Origin: Kluyvera intermedia
GTDB lineage: Bacteria; Pseudomonadota; Gammaproteobacteria; Enterobacterales; Enterobacteriaceae
DNA length: 43,290 nucleotides
NCBI RefSeq assembly: GCF_021440345.1
Contig: NZ_JAKCNS010000099.1
Span: 1 to 43,290 of the forward strand
Direction: 5' to 3'
A program made the position numbers and the translations under genes. The notes below the pieces were generated by a model. That model was not told the origin of the DNA. It searched no databases and saw only the letters and a program-made list of their open reading frames with translations. This document shows positions 17,930 to 28,887 of this stretch, piece after piece; position 1 is the first letter of the stretch; each line of letters begins with the position of its first letter.

Positions 17930-19417
17930 ATGCAATACATCAAGATCCATGCGCTGGATAATGTCGCGGTAGCGCTCGCTGACTTAGCGGAAGGAACCGA
18001 AGTGACCGTTGATGGCCAGGTTATCACCCTACGCCAGCCGGTGACGCGCGGCCATAAATTCGCTCTGCGCGCCATTGCGAAAGGCGAAAACGTCATTAAA
18101 TACGGTCTGCCAATCGGCCATACGCTGGTCGATGTGGCGGCGGGTGAGCACATTCATGCTCATAACACCCGTACCAATCTGAGCGATCTGGATACGTATA
18201 GCTACCAACCGGATTTCCAGGCTGAAGTGGCACAGCACGCCGATCGTGAGGTACAGATTTACCGCCGCGCGAACGGTGAAGTTGGGGTGCGTAACGAACT
18301 GTGGATCCTGCCGACCGTTGGCTGTGTCAACGCGATGGCACGTCAGATGCAAACGCGCTTCCTCAAAGAAAGCAATGATGCTGAAGGTATTGACGGCGTT
18401 CACCTCTTCAGCCACACCTACGGCTGTTCGCAGCTGGGTGATGACCACATTAATACCCGTACCATGCTGCAAAACATGGTGCGTCACCCGAATGCGGGTG
18501 CGGTGCTGGTGGTGGGTCTTGGCTGTGAAAATAACCAGGTTGATGCCTTCCGCGAAACGTTAGGAGAGTTCGATCCTGAACGCGTTCACTTTATGATCTG
18601 CCAACACCAGGAAGACGAAGTGGAAGCGGGGATCGAACACCTCCGCCAACTGTACGATGTGATGCGTAACGACCAGCGTGAGCCAGGTAAACTGAGCGAG
18701 CTGAAGTTTGGTCTGGAGTGCGGCGGGTCTGACGGTCTGTCCGGTATCACCGCTAACCCAATGCTGGGACGCTTCTCTGACTATGTGATTGCCAACGGCG
18801 GCACCACCGTGCTGACTGAAGTTCCGGAAATGTTCGGTGCCGAGCAGTTGCTGATGGATCACTGTCGCGATGAAGAGACCTTCGGCAAGCTGGTGACTAT
18901 GGTCAATGACTTTAAGCAGTACTTCATTGCCCACAATCAGCCGATTTACGAGAACCCATCTCCGGGCAACAAAGCGGGCGGTATCACCACGCTGGAAGAC
19001 AAGTCGTTGGGCTGCACGCAAAAAGCGGGCTCCAGCCAGGTGGTTGACGTACTGCGCTACGGCGAACGTTTGAAAACCCACGGGCTGAACCTGCTGAGCG
19101 CGCCGGGCAACGATGCGGTTGCTACCAGCGCACTGGCGGGTGCGGGCTGTCATATGGTGCTGTTCAGTACCGGTCGCGGTACGCCATACGGTGGTTTCGT
19201 GCCAACGGTGAAAATCGCCACCAACAGTGAGCTGGCAGCCAGGAAAAAACACTGGATCGACTTTGACGCCGGCCAGCTGATTCACGGTAAAGCGATGCCT
19301 CAGCTGCTTAATGAGTTTGTCGATACAATTGTGGACTTCGCCAACGGCAAGCAGACCTGCAACGAGCGCAATGATTTCCGCGAGCTGGCATTGTTTAAGA
19401 GCGGTGTCACGTTGTAG
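17930..19417 (+). CDS. uxaA: Altronate dehydratase UxaA
   Basis: Dehydrates D-altronate to 2-keto-3-deoxygluconate. The 495 residues equal E. coli UxaA. A small N-terminal SAF domain (about residues 1-75) precedes the large catalytic domain, with PTVGCVNAMARQM, HTYGCSQLGDDHINT, FGLECGGSDGLSGITANP and SLGCTQKAGSSQVVDV. The conserved cysteines are candidate iron ligands. It follows uxaC by 14 nt. The intervening oxidoreductase UxaB is not in the window; in E. coli it also lies elsewhere. Confidence 0.97.
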   Translation: MQYIKIHALDNVAVALADLAEGTEVTVDGQVITLRQPVTRGHKFALRAIAKGENVIKYGLPIGHTLVDVAAGEHIHAHNTRTNLSDLDTYSYQPDFQAEVAQHADREVQIYRRANGEVGVRNELWILPTVGCVNAMARQMQTRFLKESNDAEGIDGVHLFSHTYGCSQLGDDHINTRTMLQNMVRHPNAGAVLVVGLGCENNQVDAFRETLGEFDPERVHFMICQHQEDEVEAGIEHLRQLYDVMRNDQREPGKLSELKFGLECGGSDGLSGITANPMLGRFSDYVIANGGTTVLTEVPEMFGAEQLLMDHCRDEETFGKLVTMVNDFKQYFIAHNQPIYENPSPGNKAGGITTLEDKSLGCTQKAGSSQVVDVLRYGERLKTHGLNLLSAPGNDAVATSALAGAGCHMVLFSTGRGTPYGGFVPTVKIATNSELAARKKHWIDFDAGQLIHGKAMPQLLNEFVDTIVDFANGKQTCNERNDFRELALFKSGVTL

Positions 19418-19440
19418 TCGCACGATATTCTGATACGATA

Positions 19441-19475
19441 AAACGGCGTTTCAAATCCTGAAGCGCCGTTTTTTT
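19441..19475 (+). terminator. Terminator of uxaCA
   Basis: Stem AAACGGCG/CGCCGTTT extended by TTC/GAA pairs, then a run of T. It starts 24 nt after the uxaA stop. Confidence 0.92.
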
Positions 19476-19501
19476 ATGACTTCGTTTCTCAGGGACTCTT
19501 C

Positions 19502-20053
19502 ATGACCGCGTATTGGCTCGCCCAGGGCGTAGGTATCATCGCTTTTCTGATCGGTATCACTACTTTCATCAACCGCGACGAGCGTCGTTTCAAGTTTCAG
19601 CTGGCTATCTACAGCGGCGTTATTGGGCTGCATTTCTTCTTGATGGGAGCTATCCCGGCCGGAGCGAGCGCCGAGCTTAACGTGATTCGAACGGTGATTT
19701 CGGTTTATACCCGGCGCCTGTGGGTGATGTTCTTGTTTATCGCCCTGACGCTGATTATCGGTATCGGCAAACTTCAGCATGCGATGGAAATTCTGCCGGT
19801 CATCGGCACGGTGGCCAGTACCTGGGCGCTGTTTCGCTGCAAAGGGCTGACGGTGCGCTGCGTGATGTGGTGCTCAACGGCCTGCTGGGTGATGCATAAC
19901 TTCTGGCTCGGTTCTATTGGCGGCACGCTGATTGAAGGCAGCTTCCTCGTGATGAACGGCCTGAACATTATTCGCTTCTGGCGGATGCAGCGTAAAGGCA
20001 TTGACCCGTTTAAGGTCGAGAAGAAAGTGCAGGAAGAAAACCCCTCCGCCTGA
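19502..20053 (+). CDS. ygjV: YgjV-family inner-membrane protein
   Basis: Integral membrane protein of 183 residues, as in E. coli YgjV, belonging to the YgjV/Imp-YgjV family of unknown function. About five to six hydrophobic segments are visible, starting with YWLAQGVGIIAFLIGITTFI. Characteristic stretches are RDERRFKFQLAIYSGVIGLH and CWVMHNFWLGSIGGTLIEGS. The C-terminal tail is charged. It follows the uxaCA terminator, so it has its own promoter or depends on read-through. It is convergent with sstT and its last codons lie inside the sstT terminator hairpin. Confidence 0.92.
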   Translation: MTAYWLAQGVGIIAFLIGITTFINRDERRFKFQLAIYSGVIGLHFFLMGAIPAGASAELNVIRTVISVYTRRLWVMFLFIALTLIIGIGKLQHAMEILPVIGTVASTWALFRCKGLTVRCVMWCSTACWVMHNFWLGSIGGTLIEGSFLVMNGLNIIRFWRMQRKGIDPFKVEKKVQEENPSA

Positions 20054-20064
20054 TGGCGAAGGGG
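20037..20064 (-). terminator. Terminator of sstT overlapping the end of ygjV
   Basis: 10-position stem CCCCTCCGCC/GGCGAAGGGG with one mismatch and a TGAT loop, followed on the minus strand by TTTTC. The ygjV stop codon sits in the loop. Confidence 0.75.
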
Positions 20065-20072
20065 GAGAAGGA

Positions 20073-21323
20073 CTAGCTGCGCAGCGCATCCTTTGCCAGA
20101 CGCGCATCTTCCGCCTGGCAAACGGCGGCGGTGAACATCACATCGGTAGAGGAGTTGATGGCGGTTTCGCAGGAGTCCTGCAGCACGCCGATGATAAAGC
20201 CGACGGCAACCACCTGCATGGCAATCTCGTTGGGAATACCAAACATATTACAGGCCAGCGGGATCAGCAGTAATGAACCACCCGCCACGCCGGATGCGCC
20301 GCAGGCGCACAGCGATGCCACGACGCTCAACAGCAGCGCGGTTGGCAGATCGATAGCAATACCCAGTGTATGTACGGCTGCCAGCGTCAGCACGGTGATG
20401 GTAATCGCCGCCCCCGCCATATTGACCGTGGCCCCTAGTGGAATGGATACCGAGTAGGTATCACGATCCAGATTCAGCTTCTCACACAGCGACATGTTGA
20501 CCGGAATGTTTGCCGCCGAGCTGCGGGTAAAGAAGGCGGTCACGCCGCTTTCGCGCAGGCACAGGAACACCAGTGGATATGGGTTGCGGCGAATCTGCAA
20601 AAATACCAGCAGCGGGTTTATCACCAGCGCGACCACCGCCATACAGCCAATCAGCACCAACAACAGCTGTGCATAGCCCCACAGCGCCGAGAAACCGGTG
20701 GTGGCAAGCGTAGAAGATACCAGGCCAAAGATCCCGATAGGCGCGAAGCGGATAACTACCTTCACGATAAAAGTCACCGCATTCGACATATCGTTGACCA
20801 GATTTTTGGTGCTCTCATTGCTATGGCGCAGAGCAAAACCCAGACCCACTGCCCAAACCAGAATACCGATGTAGTTGGCATTAATCAGCGCGTGAATCGG
20901 GTTGGCCACGATGCTCATCAATAGGCCGTGCATCACCTCAACGATACCGGTTGGCGGCGTGATGTCCGTTGCCCCGGTCGCCAGTTGCAGCGTGGAAGGG
21001 AAGATGAAGCTCACCACCACGGCGGTCAGCGCAGCCGCGAAGGTGCCGAACAGATAGAGCCATAAAATCGGGCGGATGTTCGTTTTCTGGCCCTGCTGAT
21101 GGTTGGCGATAGAGGCCATCACCAGTGTTAATACCAGTACCGGCGCCACAGCTTTCAGCGCGCCAACGAACAGCGTGCCCAGCAGGCCGGTGGCGATAGC
21201 GGCGGGTTTTGAAACCAGCGCCAGCAAAATACCGAGGACAAGACCGAGAAGGATCTGTTTGACCAGACTGCCCTGGGTCACAAAGCGCATGAAGCCGGAT
21301 GAAGCGGGTTGTTGTGTCATCAT
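20073..21323 (-). CDS. sstT: Sodium:serine/threonine symporter SstT
   Basis: Na+-dependent serine/threonine importer of the DAACS family, 416 residues (E. coli 414). Hallmark motifs are present: the serine-rich hairpin in [15 protein letters not shown], the NMAG motif in [16 protein letters not shown], and the C-terminal helical hairpin with [19 protein letters not shown] and [14 protein letters not shown]. About eight membrane helices plus two re-entrant hairpins are expected. Two consecutive ATG codons are possible starts, preceded by AAGGAA. It is transcribed alone. Confidence 0.96.
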   Translation of the reverse strand: MMTQQPASSGFMRFVTQGSLVKQILLGLVLGILLALVSKPAAIATGLLGTLFVGALKAVAPVLVLTLVMASIANHQQGQKTNIRPILWLYLFGTFAAALTAVVVSFIFPSTLQLATGATDITPPTGIVEVMHGLLMSIVANPIHALINANYIGILVWAVGLGFALRHSNESTKNLVNDMSNAVTFIVKVVIRFAPIGIFGLVSSTLATTGFSALWGYAQLLLVLIGCMAVVALVINPLLVFLQIRRNPYPLVFLCLRESGVTAFFTRSSAANIPVNMSLCEKLNLDRDTYSVSIPLGATVNMAGAAITITVLTLAAVHTLGIAIDLPTALLLSVVASLCACGASGVAGGSLLLIPLACNMFGIPNEIAMQVVAVGFIIGVLQDSCETAINSSTDVMFTAAVCQAEDARLAKDALRS

Positions 21324-21531
21324 TGCATTCCTTAAGATGATGAGTTGTGTCGTTCCAGCGACGTATTATTTGTTACGTTTATGTCTGGATGTAAAAAAAT
21401 GTTTGCACGATCGAGTATAAGGAATGTCTTCGGTTGGGGAAGTATAAAATGCTGGAATTTACGTTGCGTGTCATAATTCTTAACTAATTATTTACATTTT
21501 TGCGACGCAAATATGAACGAGAGCAAGGATT

Positions 21532-21557
21532 CGGACGAGCCACGAGAGGCTCGTCCG
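21532..21557. terminator. Hairpin downstream of alx
   Basis: Perfect 10-bp stem CGGACGAGCC/GGCTCGTCCG with a 6-nt loop, ten bases past the alx stop. No T-tract follows on the minus strand, so it may stabilise the 3' end or act with Rho. Confidence 0.6.
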
Positions 21558-21566
21558 CAGAGGGGA

Positions 21567-22535
21567 TTACATCATCTGTTTTTTCGCATCGTTACGGTGA
21601 TTAACCCATGCGTTAATCAGCAGGGTAAGCAGCAGAATGCCGCCAACCACGGCCAACGAAATGGAGATCGGAATGTGGTAGAAATCGACGATCAGCATCT
21701 TGATACCGATAAACACCAGGATTATCGACAGACCGTACTTCAGCATTGAGAAGCGCTCTGCAACGCCCGCCAGCAGGAAGTACATCGCACGCAGGCCGAG
21801 GATCGCGAACAGGTTAGAGGTCAGCACGATAAACGGATCGGTCGTCACCGCGAAGATTGCCGGGATGCTATCTACCGCGAAAATCACGTCGCTCAGCTCA
21901 ACCAGAATCAGCACCAGCAGCAGCGGGGTAGCAAACAGCACGCCGTTTTTGCGGGTAAAGAAATGCTCATTCTCGATTTTATCGGTCATCCGCAGATGGC
22001 TACGAAGCCAGCGTACCAGCGGCTTGTCGCCAATGCCGCCTTCATCTTCTTTGGCCAGCGCCATCTTGATACCGGTGAACAGCAAAAACGCGCCGAAGAG
22101 ATACAGCAGCCATTCAAACTGGGAGATAAGCCAGCTGCCGGCGAAGATCATGATGGTACGCAGCACGATCGCGCCCAATACGCCGTAGACCAGCACCCGA
22201 CGCTGCAACGCTGCCGGAACGGAGAAGTAGCTAAACAGCATCAGCCAGACGAAGACGTTGTCGACCGCCAGCGATTTTTCAATCAGGTAGCCGGTGAGGA
22301 AGGCCAGCGCCTGTGGATCGGCCACCGCACGCCCCTGGGTCTGTACCAGATACCACCAGAAGGCTGCGTTAAACAGCAAAGAGAGGGTTATCCAGACCAG
22401 CGACCAGCTAGCGGCCTGTTTCATCGACATCGTATGAGCGCCGCGACGGCCCTGTAAAAACAGGTCGATGGCGAGCATGATAACCACCACAACCGCGAAT
22501 CCGCCCCACAGCAACGGTGTGCCGACTGTATTCAT
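21567..22535 (-). CDS. alx: TerC-family manganese-linked membrane protein Alx
   Basis: Inner-membrane TerC-family protein, 322 residues (E. coli 321). In E. coli alx is induced by alkaline pH and high manganese through its leader RNA and is proposed to act in Mn2+ homeostasis. About nine membrane helices are visible. Acidic motifs typical of TerC are [16 protein letters not shown] and [20 protein letters not shown], whose aspartates probably bind metal. The Shine-Dalgarno AAGGAAAA lies just after a terminator-type hairpin, so expression is governed by the leader. Confidence 0.95.
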   Translation of the reverse strand: MNTVGTPLLWGGFAVVVVIMLAIDLFLQGRRGAHTMSMKQAASWSLVWITLSLLFNAAFWWYLVQTQGRAVADPQALAFLTGYLIEKSLAVDNVFVWLMLFSYFSVPAALQRRVLVYGVLGAIVLRTIMIFAGSWLISQFEWLLYLFGAFLLFTGIKMALAKEDEGGIGDKPLVRWLRSHLRMTDKIENEHFFTRKNGVLFATPLLLVLILVELSDVIFAVDSIPAIFAVTTDPFIVLTSNLFAILGLRAMYFLLAGVAERFSMLKYGLSIILVFIGIKMLIVDFYHIPISISLAVVGGILLLTLLINAWVNHRNDAKKQMM

Positions 22536-22553
22536 AACTATTTTCCTTACGCA

Positions 22554-22589
22554 TAAAAAAACGGCTAACGTCAGAAGACGATAGCCGTT
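22554..22589 (-). terminator. Leader terminator of alx
   Basis: 13-position stem with one mismatch (arms 22560-22572 and 22577-22589, AGAA loop), followed on the minus strand by TTTTTTT. It ends about 19 nt before the alx ATG. As part of the riboswitch it can act as an attenuator or sequester the ribosome-binding region. Confidence 0.85.
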
Positions 22590-22745
22590 GCTTTTTATGC
22601 ATAGACCTCGCCTTCCGGCAAGGTCTCACTTACAACAAGAAAGGAATACGCGTTCGTATTCCTTTTTCGTTGCCCGGCGACCGGATACGTTTTACACGTA
22701 TCGTAATGACGATCCACCGACAAGGAAGTTACTCCCCTTTGCACG
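22590..22745 (-). ncRNA. yybP-ykoY manganese/pH-responsive riboswitch (alx leader, PRE)
   Basis: The long structured alx leader contains the conserved GGGGAGTA sequence (minus strand, 22730-22737) of the yybP-ykoY family. Two strong stem-loops follow (22602-22626 and 22638-22664) before the terminator hairpin at 22554-22589. The same architecture in E. coli (PRE/SraF) senses Mn2+ and alkaline transcription conditions. The boundaries given are approximate. Confidence 0.85.
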
Positions 22746-22749
22746 TAAC

Positions 22750-22778
22750 AAAATATGTCAGGTCACTGGTTTCGTCAA
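22750..22778 (-). promoter_or_regulatory. alx sigma-70 promoter
   Basis: Minus strand TTGACG (-35, 5 of 6), 17-nt spacer, TATTTT (-10, 4 of 6). Placed so that transcription would begin just before the riboswitch aptamer. Confidence 0.65.
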
Positions 22779-22806
22779 TGACCCGACCTCTCTCTTTTAC
22801 GTTGTT

Positions 22807-23793
22807 TTACGAAGCCTGCGCATCCGCCGGGAAAACGACGCCGGTCTGGCGACGGATTTCGGTCTGAACTTTGGCGGTAATGCGGCTGACTTCAAGCCCT
22901 GGGTGATTCACTTCGTTGTTTTCGACCAAGCGTGCAAACTCTTCGGCTTCATACAGCATAGTATTGATGTGCTGAGGCTGGCTGAGATCTTGCGCTTTGC
23001 TGCCGCGCGGCACGAAGGAAAGCTTCTGGCACTCGGAGATTTTTTCGATAACCAACGCCCCGGCTTCGCCCTGAATTTCACTTGGCAGGCTGGAGTCGCT
23101 GACTTTGGAGTGCTGCAGCGTGACGCTGAAATCACCGTAGTCCATCACCACCACACCATGGGCGTCGACGCCGCTGTCCAGCAGGCTAGCGGAAGCCTGA
23201 ACTTGTTTTGGCTCGCCCCAAAGTGCGACCGCTGAGGCCAGGCAGTAAAAACCGATATCCATAATCGAGCCGTTGGAGAAGGCTGGGTTAAAGGTATTTG
23301 GGTTTTCGCCGTCGAGATAACGCTGGTAGCGAGAAGAGTACTGGCAGTAGTTGATAAACGCTTTACGGAGCTGACCGAGCTTTGGCAGCGTTTGCTGCAG
23401 CAGCTGGAAGTTAGGCAGGCTGGCCGTTTTAAACGCTTCGAACAGCACCACCTGGTTTTCGCGAGCGAGGGCAATCGCCTGCTCCACTTCACGCAGGTTA
23501 GACGCGAGTGGCTTCTCGCAGATCACATGCTTTTTATGGCGCAGGAACAGCTCGGTTTGCGGAAAGTGCAGCGAGTTCGGGCTGGCGATATACACCGCGT
23601 CGACGTCATCGCTTTGTGCCATGGCTTCCAGCGAGGTGAACAGATGCTCGACGGGATAATCGTTGGCGAAACTTTGCGCCTGCTCGAGGCTGCGGGAATA
23701 GACGGCGGTTAACTTGTACTTGCCGGTCTCATGAGCGGCATCGACAAACTGGCGGGTTATCCAGTTTGTCCCAATCACAGCGAAACGTATCAT
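22807..23793 (-). CDS. ygjR: Gfo/Idh/MocA-family oxidoreductase YgjR
   Basis: NAD(P)-dependent oxidoreductase of the glucose-fructose oxidoreductase/inositol dehydrogenase family, 328 residues. The N-terminal Rossmann fold begins MIRFAVIGTNWITRQFVDAA. The lysine of the signature EKP is in HVICEKPLASNLREVEQA (about residue 94). The C-terminal alpha/beta domain contains NGSIMDIGFYCLASAVALWGEP. The substrate is unknown. E. coli carries ygjQ between ygjR and ygjP; here the two are only 72 nt apart and ygjQ is missing. Confidence 0.92.
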   Translation of the reverse strand: MIRFAVIGTNWITRQFVDAAHETGKYKLTAVYSRSLEQAQSFANDYPVEHLFTSLEAMAQSDDVDAVYIASPNSLHFPQTELFLRHKKHVICEKPLASNLREVEQAIALARENQVVLFEAFKTASLPNFQLLQQTLPKLGQLRKAFINYCQYSSRYQRYLDGENPNTFNPAFSNGSIMDIGFYCLASAVALWGEPKQVQASASLLDSGVDAHGVVVMDYGDFSVTLQHSKVSDSSLPSEIQGEAGALVIEKISECQKLSFVPRGSKAQDLSQPQHINTMLYEAEEFARLVENNEVNHPGLEVSRITAKVQTEIRRQTGVVFPADAQAS

Positions 23794-23865
23794 AAACGCC
23801 TTCAGGCTCCATAAAGGGATTCTTTCGTCAATGTATCACGCCTTTATGACAATGCCAGTGCTCGC

Positions 23866-24366
23866 CTACGCAGTTTCCTTTAACGAAAGATGCGTGAGCC
23901 ACAAACGGGTATCAAACTCCAGCTGGTGGTACTGCGGCTCCATATAACAGCACAGCTGATAGAACGCTTTATCGTGTTCTTTCTCTTTCAGATGCGCCAA
24001 TTCATGAACCACGATCATTTTCAAAAAAGCTTCAGGTGCGTTGCGGAACACGGTGGCGACGCGAATCTCCGCTTTGGCTTTGAGCTTGCCGCCCTGCACG
24101 CGTGATACCGCCGTGTGCAGCCCGAGCGCGTTTTTCAGCACGTGGATCTTATTGTCGTACATGACTTTATTGATTGGCGGCGCGTTGCGCAGAAACTGGC
24201 TTTTCAGATCCTGGGTATACTGCCAGAGCGCCTTGTCGGTAGCGAAATCGTGCGTACCGGGGTAGCGTTTCTCCAGCACCGCCCCCAGGCGCCGCTCGGT
24301 GATTAACGTGCGCACCTGAGTCAGTAAATGCTCCGGGTAGCCCTGGAGGTAAGTTAGTTGGTTCAT
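23866..24366 (-). CDS. ygjP: YgjP-family (DUF45) predicted zinc metallopeptidase
   Basis: Cytoplasmic protein of 166 residues resembling WLM/SprT-type metallopeptidases. The zinc motif HELAHLKEKEH gives HExxH followed by a third histidine. NKVMYDNKIHVLKNALGLHT is typical of YgjP/DUF45. The ATG at 24366 was chosen over an upstream GTG because it matches the E. coli start (NLTYLQGYPE) and has GGGTGA upstream. It is divergent from rlmG. Substrate unknown. Confidence 0.9.
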   Translation of the reverse strand: MNQLTYLQGYPEHLLTQVRTLITERRLGAVLEKRYPGTHDFATDKALWQYTQDLKSQFLRNAPPINKVMYDNKIHVLKNALGLHTAVSRVQGGKLKAKAEIRVATVFRNAPEAFLKMIVVHELAHLKEKEHDKAFYQLCCYMEPQYHQLEFDTRLWLTHLSLKETA

Positions 24367-24449
24367 CTTCACCCACGCAAATCATAAAAAGTGTATACTC
24401 ACGCACCCTTTTCAGGGATACGCCGTAATTTTACCATTCAGGAGGGCCG

Positions 24450-25586
24450 ATGAGCCACATAGACAACGGTTTCCGTTCGCTGACACTTAAACGTTTCCCG
24501 GAGACGGATGACGTTAACCCGCTGCTGGCGTGGGAAGCGGCGGATGAATATCTGCTGCAACAGCTGGACGATACCGAGATTAGCGGCCCGGTGATAATCC
24601 TGAATGATACCTTCGGCGCGCTGGGCTGTGCGCTGGCGGAACATACCCCGTACAGTATTGGCGATTCTTACTTAAGCGAGCTGGCGACGCGTGAAAACCT
24701 GCGCCACAACGACATTGCTGAATCCAGCGTCAAATTCCTCGACAGCACCGCCGAGTATCCGCAGGCGCCGGGCGTGGTGCTGATTAAGATCCCAAAAACC
24801 ATGGCGCTGCTCGAACAGCAGCTGCGTGCGCTGCGCGAAGTGGTGACGCCACAGACGCGTATTATTGCCGGTGCGAAAGCCCGCGATATCCACACTTCGA
24901 CGCTTGAACTGTTTGAAAAAGTGCTCGGCCCAACCACTACCACGCTGGCATGGAAAAAAGCGCGTCTGATTAACTGTACCTTCAGCAAGCCGGAATTAGC
25001 CGACACCTCGTTGACGCTGAGCTGGAAGCTGGAAGGCACCGACTGGACCATCCACAACCATGCCAACGTCTTCTCCCGCACCGGGCTGGATATTGGCGCA
25101 CGTTTCTTTATGCAAAATCTGCCGGATAATCTGGAAGGCGAGATTGTTGACCTTGGCTGCGGCAACGGCGTTATCGGTATGACGCTGCTGGAGAAGAATC
25201 CGCAGGCGAACGTGGTGTTTGTCGATGAATCCCCAATGGCCGTTGCCTCCAGCCGTCTGAACGTGGAAAGCAACCTGCCAGAAGCGCTGGATCGCTGCGA
25301 GTTTATGATCAACAACGCGCTCTCCGGCGTGGAGCCGTTCCGCTTTAACGCGGTACTGTGCAACCCGCCGTTCCACCAGAAACACGCGCTGACCGATAAC
25401 ATTGCGTGGGAGATGTTCCACCACGCGCGCCGCTGCCTGAAAATCAACGGCGAGCTGTATATCGTCGCCAACCGTCATCTCGACTACTTCCACAAACTGA
25501 AGAAGATTTTCGGTAACTGCGAAACCATCGCGACGAACAACAAATTTGTGGTGCTGAAAGCGGTGAAACTCGGCCGTCGCCGTTAA
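24450..25586 (+). CDS. rlmG: 23S rRNA (guanine-N2)-methyltransferase RlmG
   Basis: S-adenosylmethionine-dependent enzyme that methylates N2 of G1835 in 23S rRNA. The 378 residues equal E. coli RlmG. The N-terminal half is a degenerate duplicated methyltransferase domain. The C-terminal catalytic domain carries the SAM-binding [17 protein letters not shown] (about residues 231-247) and the catalytic NPPF motif in [17 protein letters not shown] strong AGGAGG Shine-Dalgarno precedes the ATG. Monocistronic between divergent ygjP and convergent fadH. Confidence 0.96.
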   Translation: MSHIDNGFRSLTLKRFPETDDVNPLLAWEAADEYLLQQLDDTEISGPVIILNDTFGALGCALAEHTPYSIGDSYLSELATRENLRHNDIAESSVKFLDSTAEYPQAPGVVLIKIPKTMALLEQQLRALREVVTPQTRIIAGAKARDIHTSTLELFEKVLGPTTTTLAWKKARLINCTFSKPELADTSLTLSWKLEGTDWTIHNHANVFSRTGLDIGARFFMQNLPDNLEGEIVDLGCGNGVIGMTLLEKNPQANVVFVDESPMAVASSRLNVESNLPEALDRCEFMINNALSGVEPFRFNAVLCNPPFHQKHALTDNIAWEMFHHARRCLKINGELYIVANRHLDYFHKLKKIFGNCETIATNNKFVVLKAVKLGRRR

Positions 25587-25617
25587 TCGCTGACGCCAGA
25601 GAGTAGTAAAAACGCCT

Positions 25618-25645
25618 ATCCGGCCTGATAAACGTTAGGCCGGAT
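25618..25645. repeat. REP-like palindrome between rlmG and fadH
   Basis: ATCCGGCCT ... AGGCCGGAT, perfect 9-bp arms around a 10-nt loop, within GCCTATCCGGCC/GGCCGGATAA as in enterobacterial REP (BIME) elements. It sits between convergent genes, the usual location, and may stabilise both 3' ends. Confidence 0.75.
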
Positions 25646-25660
25646 AAATTCAACAGATAG

Positions 25661-27700
<2,040 letters not shown>

Positions 27701-27708
27701 TTATTGTT

Positions 27709-27725
27709 ATGTGGTCGGATGAGTT
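27709..27725. promoter_or_regulatory. Candidate FadR operator upstream of fadH
   Basis: ATGTGGTCGGATGAGTT agrees at 11 of 16 informative positions with the FadR consensus as remembered, including TGGTC and GTT. E. coli fadH is FadR-regulated. It lies 30 nt upstream of the fadH start. Confidence 0.4.
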
Positions 27726-27793
27726 ACTAATTTAGCCGTCGGCGAGCAAAAGGGAAAAAGGGAATGTGATGATTGTGATGGGATTCAAAGAAC

Positions 27794-27811
27794 GCCCCCG
27801 TTACCGGGGGC
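27794..27811 (-). terminator. Terminator of the lacI-pmm-ATPase arm
   Basis: Perfect 7-bp stem GCCCCCG/CGGGGGC with a TTAC loop, five bases past the ATPase stop. On the minus strand GTTCTTTG follows, a short interrupted T-tract. It closes the sugar cluster before fadH. Confidence 0.75.
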
Positions 27812-27816
27812 AGCGC

Positions 27817-28887
27817 TTAACGAAGCGTGACCCGCTTACCCAACGAATCAAACAGGTGGAGGTGGGCCTCTTGTACGCTCAAGCTGAGTGATTGCTGGTT
27901 TGGGAAGCTCAACTGCTGGAATGACTTCAGGCAGATTGATTCTCCGGCGGCCTCCAGCCAGACCAGCGTAGAGTCTCCCTGAAGTTCACACAGACGGGTG
28001 CGACCGGTGAGGGTAAAGTCACCGGGTTGCTGATACTGCATATGCTCCGGACGGATGGCGACAAACATTTTATCGCCTTCACGAATCCCTTCCGGCTGGC
28101 GAGAAAGCGGGAAGACGATGTCATCCGCAATCTGTAGCGCGCCCTGATACCAGACGGCAGGGAGAATATTGATTTTAGGCGTGCCGATAAACTTGGCAAC
28201 GAACAGGTTTGCCGGTGTGTTGTAGAGCTCAAGCGGCGTGCCGACCTGTTCAATTTTTCCTTTGTAGAGCACCACGATACGGTCGGCGAGCGTCATGGCT
28301 TCGACCTGGTCGTGGGTGACATAAATCATGGTGTTTTTCAGCGTGTTATGTAGCTGCTGGATCTCCTGACGCATCTCCACGCGTAGCGCGGCATCGAGGT
28401 TGGAAAGCGGCTCATCAAACAAGAACAGCTCTGGTTCCTGAACAATCGAACGGCCAATCGCCACGCGCTGTCGCTGGCCACCGGAGAGATTTTGCGGCAG
28501 CCTGTCGAGCATCTCATCCAGCTTTAGCATGGTGGCTGCACGATGGATTCGCCGCGCGATTTCATCAGCCGGGGTTTTGATATTCCGTAAGCCAAACGAG
28601 AGGTTATCGCGTACGGTCATATGCGGATAGAGGGCGTAGGACTGAAACACCATCGACAAGCTACGTTTGCCCGCTGCAAGGTGGGTGACGTCTTTATCAC
28701 CCATCATCAGTGTGCCGCTATCGGGCATCTCAAGCCCGGCAATCATTCGCAGCAGCGTCGACTTACCGCAGCCGGAAGGGCCGACCAGCACGATAAATTC
28801 ACCGGAAGCTATCTCCAGAGACAAATTTTCAATGATGGTGGTCTTGTCGTATTTTTTATGGATATTGCTCAGGTTAAGGGCTGTCAT
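27817..28887 (-). CDS. ABC sugar importer ATPase (MsmK/UgpC/MalK type)
   Basis: Cytoplasmic ATP-hydrolysing subunit of a carbohydrate uptake (CUT1) ABC importer, 356 residues. Walker A GPSGCGKST is at about residues 36-44, the Q-loop at FQSYALYPHMTVRDNL, the signature LSGGQRQRVAIGRS at 134-147, and Walker B LFLFDEP at 154-160. The switch histidine is in YVTHDQVEAMT. A C-terminal TOBE/OB regulatory domain follows residue ~240 (FVAIRPEHM). It presumably partners the two permeases and binding protein on the opposite strand. Its ATG overlaps the phosphomannomutase stop by four bases. It could also serve other importers, as MsmK does in streptococci. Confidence 0.93.
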   Translation of the reverse strand: MTALNLSNIHKKYDKTTIIENLSLEIASGEFIVLVGPSGCGKSTLLRMIAGLEMPDSGTLMMGDKDVTHLAAGKRSLSMVFQSYALYPHMTVRDNLSFGLRNIKTPADEIARRIHRAATMLKLDEMLDRLPQNLSGGQRQRVAIGRSIVQEPELFLFDEPLSNLDAALRVEMRQEIQQLHNTLKNTMIYVTHDQVEAMTLADRIVVLYKGKIEQVGTPLELYNTPANLFVAKFIGTPKINILPAVWYQGALQIADDIVFPLSRQPEGIREGDKMFVAIRPEHMQYQQPGDFTLTGRTRLCELQGDSTLVWLEAAGESICLKSFQQLSFPNQQSLSLSVQEAHLHLFDSLGKRVTLR

